From Duganella sp. CF402 (GTDB lineage Bacteria > Pseudomonadota > Gammaproteobacteria > Burkholderiales > Burkholderiaceae_D): a DNA stretch of 64,000 nucleotides. This document shows positions 1-8,272 of the stretch, piece by piece. The translations under genes and the position numbers were made by a program. The DNA lies in the NCBI RefSeq assembly GCF_900109645.1, contig NZ_FOBG01000001.1:1860001-1924000 (forward strand). Reading direction: 5' to 3'. Under the pieces are notes generated by a model. It saw only the letters and a list, made by a program, of their open reading frames with translations. It had not been told where the DNA came from and ran no database searches. Numbering within the stretch: the first letter of the stretch is position 1; every line of letters starts with the position of its first letter.

Positions 1-252
1 GTGTTCCCGGTCTACATCCTGCACCAGACGCTGATCGTGGCGATGGCGCACTGGATGAAACCGATCAAGCTCGCCCCCGGCATCGAAGGCGTGTTCCTGA
101 TCGTGCTGACCTTCGCCATCAGCTTCGGCGTGTTTGAGGTGGTGCGCCGCATCGCCGTGCTCCGCCCACTGTTTGGACTGGGGCCGCTTACTTCACAAAC
201 GTCAGCGTATGCTGCGCAGGCCCCGGCAGCAGCGGCGACGCCCGGCCGGTAA
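1..252 (+). CDS. Acyltransferase family 3 membrane protein, C-terminal fragment
   Basis: The reading frame enters from the left edge, so the first codon (GTG, read here as Val) is probably internal. The visible 83 residues contain PVYILHQTLIV and a strongly hydrophobic helix (about residues 30-50), followed by a basic stretch. This matches the last one or two transmembrane segments of acyltransferase-3 (OafA/NodX-like) proteins, which transfer acyl groups onto sugars at the inner membrane. The Ala/Pro-rich tail is unremarkable. The stop lies 65 bases inside the convergent penicillin acylase gene, so the two genes overlap tail to tail. The acceptor cannot be predicted from the fragment. Confidence 0.65.
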   Translation: MFPVYILHQTLIVAMAHWMKPIKLAPGIEGVFLIVLTFAISFGVFEVVRRIAVLRPLFGLGPLTSQTSAYAAQAPAAAATPGR

Positions 253-2596
253 GCCAGTCGGTGCGGCCATCGAGGAAGTACGGCGACAGCGGATGGCCGC
301 TCTGCCCTCCCGGCATGTTGAAGATACCTTGCTCCTCATGGCCCGGCGACACGGTCAGGCGCTCCGACTGGCCGAAGTTGGGACCGGACACGCGCGGCAT
401 GTGCTGGTCGCCCGGCAGCATATCCGGCGCCACTTTCAGGTATTTGCCGAGCAGCGGGATCGCCGACGCCATCGGATGCGCGCTGGTGGCGGTGTTGCGC
501 TGGCCCCAGGTGGCAGCCGATAGCGGCTGGCCATCCTTGGTCAGGTCCTTGATCACGCGGTCCATCGCGGCGACCTGCAAGGCCTGCCAGTCCGCATACT
601 GCGATGGCAGCCAGGCCGCAGGCTGCTGGTCCAGCAGGCGCGCCAGCACCACAGGCCAGCGTGAGCTGACCGAGGCCATGCTGGATTTTGGATCGATCTT
701 CGCCAGTTCGGCGTTGGCGTTTTCGTAGACGATGTCGTACACCGCGTACATGAAGCCGCGCGTGATGCGGTAGCTGACCGAATCCACGCTGGCCTTGCCG
801 CTCCATTCATCCTTCAGCAGCTTGAGCGCTTCGGTGCGCTGGGTGTTGCCGGCGACGGCTTTGGCGTCCAGCGCCGCGATGGCACGCTCGCGCCACGCTG
901 TCAGGAACACGGCGCGGTCATCGAGGCCAATGGCGTAGACTTCCTTCACATCCGTCTTCGGACCGAGTGCGGCCAGATCGTCGCGCACCTGATGCGTGCG
1001 CGCGCCGAGATCGAAACCGCCGTCGCCGATCAGCGCCGCGTTGGCGCCAGCCAGCTGGCGGCTGTTGGCGGTGGCAAGGTGGCCGTCCGCAGGATTCACC
1101 ACTTTCGGATATTCCGCAGGCGACAGCCAGCCTTGCCATACGCCGGCGGTGTCGTCGGCGCTCATCGGATAAGTCGAGGCCACACCAGCCGGCGCGCGGC
1201 GCGGCAGCGGGCCGGCGATGGTCCAGCCGATATTGCCCTTGTCGTCGCCGCCGACAAAATTCTGCGCAGGGACACCCAGCGTGGCGGCAACCTCCAGCGC
1301 CTGATCCAGCGTGTCGGCCGATTCCATGCGCGCCAGATTGAAGTTGACGGCGCCCGGCAGATGCGCGGTCCAGTGCAGCGCATAGCTGCGGCCCGACGCT
1401 TCGCGGATCGGGCCGAGCGAAGTTTCGCGCACGGCCAGCTTGGCGGCAGGCGCGCCTTTCACCAGGATGGTTTCTTCATGCACCACCGGCGTCTCCCAGC
1501 CCGCTTGCGTGCGCACCTGGCCCGGCTTGGCCGCATCGCTATCGAGCGCGATGAAGTCCATGTAATCGCCGTAGCTGTTGGTGAAGCCCCATGCCACCTT
1601 GCCGTTACTGCCGACCACCACCAGCGGTGCGCCCGGCAGCGTGACGCCGACCATGCGGCGCTGGCCGCCCTTCCCGTCCGGGAATTGCAGCGCGGCGCGA
1701 TACCAGATGGTCGGCAGCGAGATCCCGAGGTGCATGTCGTCGGCGACGATGGCCGCGCCGGTGTCGCTGCGCGCGCCGGACACCGCCCAGTTGTTACTGC
1801 CCAAGGTGTTGAGGAATTCGGCAGCGGCCACCTTGGTGGGCGCCGGCGCGTCGGCCGCTTTCGGCTTGCCCCACCATGCAGGCGGCGCGGCAGGGATCAC
1901 CACATCGGCGGCTGCGATGGTCTGCGCATCAAGCGGAGCGTCCCACGGCGAGGACTCCGGCGCGAGGAAGGCGCGCTGCTCGTCGGTCGCGTGGTCCTTG
2001 AACCAGCCGCGCGCCAGTTCGCGCGGTTCCTGACTGCCTTGCAGGTCGAAGTACATGGCCCAGATGACCAGCATAGTGTCAGCCGGCTGCCATGCGCGCG
2101 GCGGCAGGCCGACCAGCGCATATTCAAACGGCTTGGCGCTGAGCGCATTCAAGCCGTCGTTGACGCCGGCGACGTAACGGTCCAGCAGCGCGCGGTCGGC
2201 CGGCGACATGGTTTTCAACGCAACTTCGGCACGGGCGCGGAAACGGTGCAGGCGGTGCGATTTATCGAGCGGCAGCGCGCGTTCGCCAAACAGCTCGGAC
2301 AATTCGCCGGCGGCCACACGGCGCAGCAAATCCATCTGGAAGAAGCGCTCCTGCGCGTGCACGAAACCGGTGGCGTAGGCCACGTCGGCCCGGCTGCCGC
2401 CGCTGATGAGCGGCACGCCCTGTGCATCGCGCGCCACGCTGGCGGTGGTTTCAAGACCCGCCGCCTGGCGCGAACCCTCCAGCTGCGCGAGGCTGCCGCG
2501 CAAATACAGCCACGCTGCGGCGATCGCCAACAACAGCAGCCCTACTGCGCCAATCAACACCCGCCTGGACCACACCATCACACGGTTTTTCTGCAT
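188..2596 (-). CDS. Penicillin acylase family protein (Ntn hydrolase)
   Basis: This is an 802-residue precursor of the N-terminal-nucleophile hydrolase family that includes penicillin G acylase and AHL/aculeacin acylases, which hydrolyse amide bonds of acylated substrates. Residues 10-30 form a hydrophobic signal or anchor segment, placing the enzyme in the periplasm. The family maturation site is visible as LGSNNWAVSG. Ser267 would become the N-terminal nucleophile of the beta subunit after autoproteolysis and spacer removal. Alpha-domain and beta-domain lengths fit the family. The ATG start follows GGGGATGGT. It is monocistronic and convergent with the acyltransferase. The substrate (beta-lactam, acyl-homoserine lactone or other amide) cannot be read from the sequence. 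Confidence 0.88.
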   Translation of the reverse strand: MQKNRVMVWSRRVLIGAVGLLLLAIAAAWLYLRGSLAQLEGSRQAAGLETTASVARDAQGVPLISGGSRADVAYATGFVHAQERFFQMDLLRRVAAGELSELFGERALPLDKSHRLHRFRARAEVALKTMSPADRALLDRYVAGVNDGLNALSAKPFEYALVGLPPRAWQPADTMLVIWAMYFDLQGSQEPRELARGWFKDHATDEQRAFLAPESSPWDAPLDAQTIAAADVVIPAAPPAWWGKPKAADAPAPTKVAAAEFLNTLGSNNWAVSGARSDTGAAIVADDMHLGISLPTIWYRAALQFPDGKGGQRRMVGVTLPGAPLVVVGSNGKVAWGFTNSYGDYMDFIALDSDAAKPGQVRTQAGWETPVVHEETILVKGAPAAKLAVRETSLGPIREASGRSYALHWTAHLPGAVNFNLARMESADTLDQALEVAATLGVPAQNFVGGDDKGNIGWTIAGPLPRRAPAGVASTYPMSADDTAGVWQGWLSPAEYPKVVNPADGHLATANSRQLAGANAALIGDGGFDLGARTHQVRDDLAALGPKTDVKEVYAIGLDDRAVFLTAWRERAIAALDAKAVAGNTQRTEALKLLKDEWSGKASVDSVSYRITRGFMYAVYDIVYENANAELAKIDPKSSMASVSSRWPVVLARLLDQQPAAWLPSQYADWQALQVAAMDRVIKDLTKDGQPLSAATWGQRNTATSAHPMASAIPLLGKYLKVAPDMLPGDQHMPRVSGPNFGQSERLTVSPGHEEQGIFNMPGGQSGHPLSPYFLDGRTDWLTGRASPLLPGPAQHTLTFVK

Positions 2597-2666
2597 ACCA
2601 TCCCCGTTATATGAAACATGAAGTTGGCAATACTGCCAGAGAGACGGGGTACGGGCAATCAGCTAT

Positions 2667-3605
2667 TTATAGAGGAAGTTCCCAAGTTTCGTTGACCATG
2701 TCCTTGCCGAAGGCGTGCACCGGCTCCTCGGCCACCAGCACATAACCTTTGTTCTGGTAGATGTGGCGCGCTTCCTTTTGCTGATCCGTGGTCCACAGGC
2801 GCATCTTGCGGTAGCCGGCGGCGCGCGCGAAGCTGTGGCATTCATCCACCAGCCGCGAGCCAAGGCCATAGCCGCGCGCTTGTTCCTCCACCAGCAGCAG
2901 TCGCAGCTTGGCCACGCCCTCCTCACCGCTGCGCGCCAGTGCGATCGAGCCAACCGGCTGGCCGTTCATCTCGGCGATCCAGCAGTGTTCCAGCGCCGGA
3001 TCGAAATCGCGTTCGAAATCGGCGCAGATCTGGCCGACGAGCGCTTCAAAGCTGCGGTCCCAGCCCTGATTAGCTTCATAGGTTTCGCCGTGGCGGCGCG
3101 TGATCCACGCCATGTCGCCGGGGCGGTGCGCACGCAGCACGAACGGCTGCGCGTATTTCATGCCGCTTTCGGCATCGAGCAGATCGCGGATGGTGCGCAT
3201 GGCGTCGAGCATGCGCAGCTGGTCCGACTCGCCGAAGCGCGACAGCATGTCGCCTACTTCCTCGCGCGAGCGGCGGTCCAGCGGTTCATAGATGGCGCGG
3301 CCATGATCGGTCAGGTGCAACAGCTTGGCGCGGCCGTCGGTGGCCGAGGGCACCTTGCTGACCAGCCCCGCGCTTTCGAACTTGGCGATGATGCGGCTCA
3401 GGTAACCGCGATCCAGCCCGAGGTCGCGGCACAGCGCGGCGGACGGCTGGTCGCCATGATGCGCCAGCTCGTACAGCACGCGCATCTCTGTCAGCGTAAA
3501 TTCGCTGTGCAGCAGGCCTTCGCGCAGCACGCCGATCTGGCGGGTGAAAAAGCGGTTGAACGAACGGACCGCCGCAACGCGGTCGTTAAACACAGGAACA
3601 GGCAT
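2667..3605 (-). CDS. MarR-type winged helix regulator fused to GNAT acetyltransferase
   Basis: The protein has two domains. Residues 1-145 are a MarR winged helix (LCRDLGLDRGYLSRIIAKFE is the recognition region, followed by a DGR wing). Residues about 150-312 are a GNAT N-acetyltransferase with the acetyl-CoA loop EEQARGYGLGSRLV. Such MarR-GNAT fusions are common in proteobacteria; their acceptor is generally unknown. I chose the ATG at 3605 because GGAG lies 5 bases upstream; an in-frame ATG at 3632 would add nine residues without a clear ribosome site. The gene stands alone between penicillin acylase and the divergent GAF gene, with about 125 bases of shared promoter region. Confidence 0.88.
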   Translation of the reverse strand: MPVPVFNDRVAAVRSFNRFFTRQIGVLREGLLHSEFTLTEMRVLYELAHHGDQPSAALCRDLGLDRGYLSRIIAKFESAGLVSKVPSATDGRAKLLHLTDHGRAIYEPLDRRSREEVGDMLSRFGESDQLRMLDAMRTIRDLLDAESGMKYAQPFVLRAHRPGDMAWITRRHGETYEANQGWDRSFEALVGQICADFERDFDPALEHCWIAEMNGQPVGSIALARSGEEGVAKLRLLLVEEQARGYGLGSRLVDECHSFARAAGYRKMRLWTTDQQKEARHIYQNKGYVLVAEEPVHAFGKDMVNETWELPL

Positions 3606-3730
3606 GGGCACTCCGGCTATCGTATGCGGCAATTTTGCGACAGATTGCTGACTGAGTCAACATTATAGCTAAGCCGATGATGCTAGAGTAAGCACAACAC
3701 GACTACGCGGCCATCGCGCCGTCTCTTGCC

Positions 3731-4237
3731 ATGTTAGCTGCGCCTATCCCCGACAACGACCGCGAACGCCTCATCGCTCTGCGCGAGATGCTGATCCTCG
3801 ACACGCCGCCGGAAGAACGCTTCGACAAGGTGGTGCAATTCGCGGCGCAGGAATTTGACGTGCCGGTCGCGCTGATCTCGCTGATCGATGAAAACCGCCA
3901 GTGGTTCAAAGCCCGGGTGGGGCTGGATGCTTGCGAGACCGGGCGCGATGTTTCGTTCTGCGGCCACGCCATCCTGCAGCCGGACATCTTCATCATCCCC
4001 AACGCGCGCGAGGACGAACGCTTCGCCGACAACCCGCTGGTGACCAGGCCGCCGCACGTGATCTTCTACGCCGGCGCGCCGCTGCGCATGCCGAACGGCT
4101 ACGCGATCGGCACCCTGTGCCTGATCGACCACCATCCGCGCGCAACGCTGGACAGGACCGAGCTGGCCATCCTCGGTTCACTGCGCGACTTGCTGGTGGA
4201 AGAGCTGACCGGTGCTGCGGAGGTGCCCGATGCCTGA
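3731..4237 (+). CDS. GAF domain protein
   Basis: A single GAF domain fills this 168-residue soluble protein. It has the usual opening RLIALREMLILDTPPEERFD, the DVPVALISLIDENRQWFK core and the GTLCLIDHHPR signature near the C-terminus. Stand-alone proteins of this type occur widely as sensory modules; small-molecule or redox binding is typical of the family, but no ligand can be predicted. The stop codon overlaps the next gene by eight bases (4230-4237), indicating co-translation with the receiver-like protein. It is therefore likely the sensory partner of that protein. Confidence 0.85.
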   Translation: MLAAPIPDNDRERLIALREMLILDTPPEERFDKVVQFAAQEFDVPVALISLIDENRQWFKARVGLDACETGRDVSFCGHAILQPDIFIIPNAREDERFADNPLVTRPPHVIFYAGAPLRMPNGYAIGTLCLIDHHPRATLDRTELAILGSLRDLLVEELTGAAEVPDA

Positions 4238-4634
4238 AGCACCGTCGCAAAACCTCAACATGCTGCTGGTGGAAGAGCAAAGCCTGCTACGCAAAACCGT
4301 CTCGCTGACGGCCCGCTCGCTGGGCCTGGGCACCGTGCACGAAGCGGCCACCATCCAGAGCGCCGAACGCATGCTGCGCGAGCGCGCCTTTAACGGCGCG
4401 GTGATCTCCATCGATTGCGGCGCGGACGGCGACTGCCTGTACAACCTGAGCCTGCTGGACAAAGTCCGCAACGGCATGTCCGCCAGCGCCGCCACCATTC
4501 CGATCGCCGTGATGGTGGACCACGCCACCGCAGAGCTGATGTACGAACTGCGAGAGCGCCAGGTCAGCCGCGTCATCCTCAAACCCTTCCGCGCCAAAAT
4601 CCTGCTGGAAGCGTTCGAGGCCTTCGGCAAGTAG
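4230..4634 (+). CDS. Stand-alone receiver-like protein (atypical response regulator)
   Basis: This 134-residue protein has a CheY-like layout without an output domain. LLVEE (residues 12-16) occupies the acidic-pocket strand, VISIDCG carries a candidate phospho-acceptor Asp62, and VILKPF near the C-terminus supplies the conserved Lys-Pro. The acidic pair is EE rather than DD or ED, and the segment after Asp62 lacks the usual MP turn, so it is divergent and may not be phosphorylated normally. The start at 4230 follows GGAGG six bases upstream and overlaps the GAF gene stop. It is co-translated with the GAF protein; its partner kinase is unknown. Confidence 0.7.
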   Translation: MPEAPSQNLNMLLVEEQSLLRKTVSLTARSLGLGTVHEAATIQSAERMLRERAFNGAVISIDCGADGDCLYNLSLLDKVRNGMSASAATIPIAVMVDHATAELMYELRERQVSRVILKPFRAKILLEAFEAFGK

Positions 4635-4650
4635 CCCGTTTCCTAAATTC

Positions 4651-4839
4651 AATTCAGGGTCAGCTCTGTCATTTGGACACGCACACACATTCTTTGAGAA
4701 ATATCAAAGCGCACACCTCAGATATCGCAGCTTAAAAAGAAGTTGGCCGCGATTGGAAAACCATAAAAATACGGTTAAGGCATTGATCTAGCACAAACAT
4801 GGTTCCCGCCTGTCCAAATGACAGAGCTGACCCTGAATT
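4651..4839. repeat. Inverted-repeat element, copy A (about 189 bp)
   Basis: The 29-base arms at 4651-4679 and 4811-4839 are perfect inverted copies, with core GGGTCAGCTCTGTCATTTGG on the left. The interior is AT-rich, contains a small hairpin (TTTGA-GAAATA-TCAAA at 4694-4709) and no gene. The element lies between the convergent receiver gene and the lumazine-binding-like gene. A second copy with the same arms lies at 39908-40127. It resembles a non-autonomous mobile element (MITE-like, or mobilised by a REP-associated tyrosine transposase); the mobilising enzyme is not in this window. Confidence 0.85.
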
Positions 4840-4850
4840 TAGTAGCCGGA

Positions 4851-5321
4851 TTATTTTTTGCTGACTTGGCGCGCGGTGTCGTGGTACTGCCAGAGTACGT
4901 TGACGATCTTCCATGTGCCGCTCTGGTTTTTGTAGAGGTGCATATAGTCGATCCACTCGTCGGCAGTCAGCTTGACGGTCGCCACGCGCTGGTCGATATC
5001 GAGGATCTTGATGCCGACGCGCGGCTGCGCCGGGAATTTGGTGCCGTCCTTGTTGTAGTTGCGGGCGACCTTGACCATCGTATCGAAGTCGGTATTCATG
5101 ACAAACTCCGAACCGTCGGCCTTCTGCCAGTAGGTGCGCTTGGCCAGTTGGGGATCAAGGCTACGCTCCATGCGGGCCGGGTCGACCTGGTGCTGCGACT
5201 CGATGTAGTCGCGCACCGCGTGCTCAATCAGCTGCTCATCGGTGGCGTCGGCAGCTTGCGCTGCCAGCGGCGACACCGCACACAGGAAAATCATCAAAGA
5301 CTTTTTAAGCGCCACCTGCAT
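4851..5321 (-). CDS. Secreted NTF2-fold / lumazine-binding-like protein
   Basis: This small 156-residue protein begins with a signal peptide (KKSLMIFLCAVSPLAAQAA). The mature domain has the SnoaL/NTF2-like pattern: VRDYIESQHQVD early, AKRTYW in the middle and a C-terminal sheet ending GTWKIVNVLWQ. It resembles putative lumazine-binding proteins (Lumazine_bd_2), whose biological role is not established. The ATG at 5321 follows GGAGGGGCAG; a longer frame to 5366 has no ribosome site and would overlap the LysR gene. It lies 25 bases downstream of the LysR gene on the same strand and may be read from the same transcript, although its role in arabinose use is unclear. Confidence 0.75.
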   Translation of the reverse strand: MQVALKKSLMIFLCAVSPLAAQAADATDEQLIEHAVRDYIESQHQVDPARMERSLDPQLAKRTYWQKADGSEFVMNTDFDTMVKVARNYNKDGTKFPAQPRVGIKILDIDQRVATVKLTADEWIDYMHLYKNQSGTWKIVNVLWQYHDTARQVSKK

Positions 5322-5346
5322 CTGCCCCTCCGTCCGCCATCTGGTT

Positions 5347-6285
5347 TCAGTAGATTTCGCGTGCAACCTCGCGCACCGATTTTAGCAGCAGTTCGGCGCC
5401 TGGGGAGAGGATGTGGCCATCCACGGTGATGATGCCGAAGGCGTCCATCCGGCACGGCAGTTCGATCGGCAGGATGTTCAGCACGCCCTGCGATTCGTAG
5501 TACTTGGCCACCGCGATCGGCATGACGTTGAGCGCGTCGGTCTGCTGCAGCAGCGGTTTAATCAGCAGCACCGCCGTGGTGTCGACCACGTTGATCGGCA
5601 CTTCCAGGCCAGCGCGGCGGAACATCAGTTCGCAGCGCGCGCGCAGGATGGAGCCTTGCGGCGGCAGGATCCACGGCTGGTTGGCGATGTCGCGCAGTTG
5701 CAGGTTTTTCGACGCCAGCAGCGGATGGCCGGCACGCACCACCGCGCACGCCGGCTCGTCGCCCAGTTCTTCGTAGCTCAGCCCTTCCGCGCTTTCACGC
5801 TCCGGAATGCGGCCGATCATGAAGTCGAGACGGCCGCGCTGCAGCTGCTCCAGCAGCACGTTGGACTGCTCCATCTCGACGCCGATGCGCAGCTTGGGAG
5901 CGGCCTGTTTGGTGCGCGTGATCGCCTGCGGCAGCAGCGCGATCCCCGGCGTCATGATGGTGCCGATGTCCACCTGCCCGGACAAGCCGGCCTTGATGGC
6001 GACGATGTCTTCATGCGCCAGCGAGAGACTGGTCAAGGCCATGCGCGCGTGGCGGATCATGGTCTCGCCGTAGATGGTCGGCTCCATGCCGCGCGGCAGG
6101 CGCTCGAACAGCTGCACGCCCAGCATTTCCTCGAGATCCTTGAGCTGCTTGGACGCGGCGGGCTGCGTCATGTGCAGCTCTTCCGACGCACGGTGGATGT
6201 TACGTTGTTCGTCCAGCGCGATCAGCAGCAGCAGCTGGCGCGTTTTCAGGCGCGCGCGCAGGAACCAATTCGGATTCGTATCCAT
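5347..6285 (-). CDS. gbpR: LysR-type regulator, GbpR-like, likely controller of the arabinose locus
   Basis: The protein is 312 residues long from the ATG at 6285; a GTG at 6291 overlapping the preceding stop would add two. The N-terminal winged helix reads LLIALDEQRNIHRASEELHM then TQPAASKQLKDLE, followed by LFERLPRGMEPT and a LysR substrate-binding domain. It resembles GbpR of Azospirillum, a LysR protein that controls a sugar-binding-protein transport system. It is the last arabinose-linked gene of the transporter operon and the only regulator in the 27-kb locus. Three promoters in the locus carry matching palindromes centred near -65, where LysR proteins usually bind. Autoregulation and control of all three units are inferred. 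Confidence 0.85.
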   Translation of the reverse strand: MDTNPNWFLRARLKTRQLLLLIALDEQRNIHRASEELHMTQPAASKQLKDLEEMLGVQLFERLPRGMEPTIYGETMIRHARMALTSLSLAHEDIVAIKAGLSGQVDIGTIMTPGIALLPQAITRTKQAAPKLRIGVEMEQSNVLLEQLQRGRLDFMIGRIPERESAEGLSYEELGDEPACAVVRAGHPLLASKNLQLRDIANQPWILPPQGSILRARCELMFRRAGLEVPINVVDTTAVLLIKPLLQQTDALNVMPIAVAKYYESQGVLNILPIELPCRMDAFGIITVDGHILSPGAELLLKSVREVAREIY

Positions 6286-6287
6286 AG

Positions 6288-7244
6288 TCACTTACAAGCA
6301 GCACTTGGGTTGGCCGCCGGGCCTTCCTTAGTCTGTTTGATGAACGGGATGGTGCCGTCAGCATTGTACGTGAATTCCTCCACCGCTACCGAACGGCGGA
6401 ACTCCGCGCCGCCCGGCAGTTTGGCGTTGTGGTAGAAGATGTAGTTCTTGCCGTTGAACTCGACGATGGCCTGGTGGATGGTCTTGACCTTGGCGTTCTT
6501 CGACATGATCACGCCCTGGTATTTCCACGGCCCGGTGGCGCCCGGGCCGGTGTAGTACGCCGTCTCTTCCGGGAAGTCGCGCGAGTAGGACAGGTAGTAG
6601 GTGCCCTTATGCTTGTGCAGGTACGGCGCTTCGGTGAAACGGTCCATGCCGACGGTGTGGATCGGGCCATCCAGCTCGGTCATGTTGGCTTTCAGCTTGG
6701 CGTACTTCAGGATCGTGTTGCCCCAGTAGAGGTAGGCCTGGCCATCGTCGTCGATGAATACCCCCGGATCGATGTCGTCCCACGCAATCGGCGCTTCCAG
6801 CGTCATGTTGTTGGTGATGAGCGCCGAGCCGCGCGCGTCGACGAACGGGCCTTCCGGTTTGTCCGACACGGCGACGCCGATGGCGCGCCCCGGAATCGTC
6901 GCGTGATCGACGGTGGCGTAGAAGTAGTATTTTCCATCGCGCTTGGTGATGTCGGCCGCCCATGCGTCGACTTTGCCTATCGCCCATTTGAAGGCCGATG
7001 GCTGGATCGGCGAGCCACGGTCGGTCCAGTTCTTCATGTCGCAGCTGCTGTACAGGCGCCATTCCTTCATGACGTAGTCCTTGTCGGTCGGCGATGCCTG
7101 GTCGTGGCCGACGTACAGGTAGACGGTGCCGTTTTCGACAAAGGCCGCAGGGTCGGCGGTGAACAGTTCAGGCAGGATGGGATTGGCCGCATTTGCGGCG
7201 CAAGCCAGCAGGCTCGCCGCAGCGAACATCAGACTTTTTTTCAA
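6288..7244 (-). CDS. Glycoside hydrolase family 43 protein (secreted)
   Basis: This 318-residue protein has a Sec signal peptide (MKKSLMFAAASLLACAANA). It is a single five-bladed beta-propeller of GH43. The three carboxylates expected of the family are visible: Asp31 in TADPAAF (base), Asp in DDIDPGVFIDDDG (pKa modulator) and Glu in RFTEAPYLH (acid). GH43 enzymes are inverting arabinofuranosidases, endo-arabinanases or xylosidases; the setting favours an arabinose-releasing activity in the periplasm. It follows the YjfF permease gene by 23 bases and its stop overlaps the possible GTG start of the LysR gene, so it belongs to the transporter operon. Exact linkage specificity is unknown. Confidence 0.88.
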   Translation of the reverse strand: MKKSLMFAAASLLACAANAANPILPELFTADPAAFVENGTVYLYVGHDQASPTDKDYVMKEWRLYSSCDMKNWTDRGSPIQPSAFKWAIGKVDAWAADITKRDGKYYFYATVDHATIPGRAIGVAVSDKPEGPFVDARGSALITNNMTLEAPIAWDDIDPGVFIDDDGQAYLYWGNTILKYAKLKANMTELDGPIHTVGMDRFTEAPYLHKHKGTYYLSYSRDFPEETAYYTGPGATGPWKYQGVIMSKNAKVKTIHQAIVEFNGKNYIFYHNAKLPGGAEFRRSVAVEEFTYNADGTIPFIKQTKEGPAANPSAACK

Positions 7245-7267
7245 GGTGCTCTCCAGTGTTTATCTAA

Positions 7268-8272
7268 TTATTTTTTTGTGCCACGCAGCGACATCAGACG
7301 CTGTACCACGCAGAAGATGAACAGCAAGCCGCCGATGACGATCTTGGTCCACCATGAACTGAGCGTGCCGTCGAAGGCGATCAGGGTCTGGATCGAGCCC
7401 AGTACCAGCACACCGGTCAGCGCGCCGGCCACGTAGCCGTAGCCGCCGCTCAGCAGCGTGCCGCCGATGACTACCGCCGCAATCGCATCCAGTTCCGTGC
7501 CCTGCGCATGCAGGCCGTAACCGGACAGCATGTAGAACGAGAACAGCACGCCAGCCAGCGCGGCGCAAAAGCCGCTGAATGCATAGATCAGCACTTTGGT
7601 GCGCGCCACGCGCAGGCCCATCATCAGCGCCGATTGCTCGTTGCCGCCGATGGCGTAGATGGCGCGGCCGAAAGGCGTGCAGTGCGCGACGTAGATGGCT
7701 GCAGCCAGCGTGATCAGCGCGATCAAGGCGCCCGGCGAGATGAAGCAGTCGCCGATTGGCAGCTGCGTTTGCGACAGCGCGACGAAGAACGGATCTTCGA
7801 TGGTGATCGAGTTGATGCTGATCAGGTAGCACAGGCCGCGCGCCAGAAACATGCCGGCCAACGTGACGATAAACGGCTGCAGTTTGAAGTAGTGGATCAT
7901 CGCGCCCATCGCCGCGCCGAACAGCGTGCCGACGGCCAGGCCGATGGCGATCACCAGCAGCGGCGGCAGGTGCCAGGTTTGCAGCATCCACGCGCAGATC
8001 ATCGTGGTCAGCGCCAGCACCGAACCGACCGACAGGTCGATGCCGCCGGACAGGATGACGAAGCTCATGCCGACCGCGATCACCAGCAGGAATGCGTTGT
8101 CGATCAGGAGGTTGAACAGCACTTGCAGGGACAGGAAGCCTGGATAGGCCGCGCCGCCCGCGCCCAGCAGGACTACCAGCAGGAAGACGGTAATCAGCGA
8201 TGTGAAATACGGCGATGATGCGATCGACGGCTTCGGAAGACTCGCGGTGCTCATTGTGCTCATTGTGCTCAT
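7268..8272 (-). CDS. yjfF: Sugar ABC transporter permease, YjfF type
   Basis: This 334-residue polytopic permease of the ribose/galactofuranose importer family shows LSGGIDLSVGSVLALTTMIC in the first half and ELDAIAAVVIGGTLLSGGYG near the end, the standard signatures. It pairs with the YtfT-type permease to form the membrane channel. The start at 8272 overlaps the upstream stop as ATGA, with GGAGGAAACGGGAA before it. The N-terminus is MSTMSTMST, encoded by three near-identical nine-base units that each begin with ATG (8246-8272). A longer open frame extends upstream, but it overlaps the YtfT gene and has no support. Confidence 0.93.
   Translation of the reverse strand: MSTMSTMSTASLPKPSIASSPYFTSLITVFLLVVLLGAGGAAYPGFLSLQVLFNLLIDNAFLLVIAVGMSFVILSGGIDLSVGSVLALTTMICAWMLQTWHLPPLLVIAIGLAVGTLFGAAMGAMIHYFKLQPFIVTLAGMFLARGLCYLISINSITIEDPFFVALSQTQLPIGDCFISPGALIALITLAAAIYVAHCTPFGRAIYAIGGNEQSALMMGLRVARTKVLIYAFSGFCAALAGVLFSFYMLSGYGLHAQGTELDAIAAVVIGGTLLSGGYGYVAGALTGVLVLGSIQTLIAFDGTLSSWWTKIVIGGLLFIFCVVQRLMSLRGTKK

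Noticed and set aside
4680-4840. Short open frames inside the inverted-repeat elements (peptides containing NDRADPEL)
   Set aside because: These are translations of the repeat arms themselves; they recur in both copies and lack start signals.
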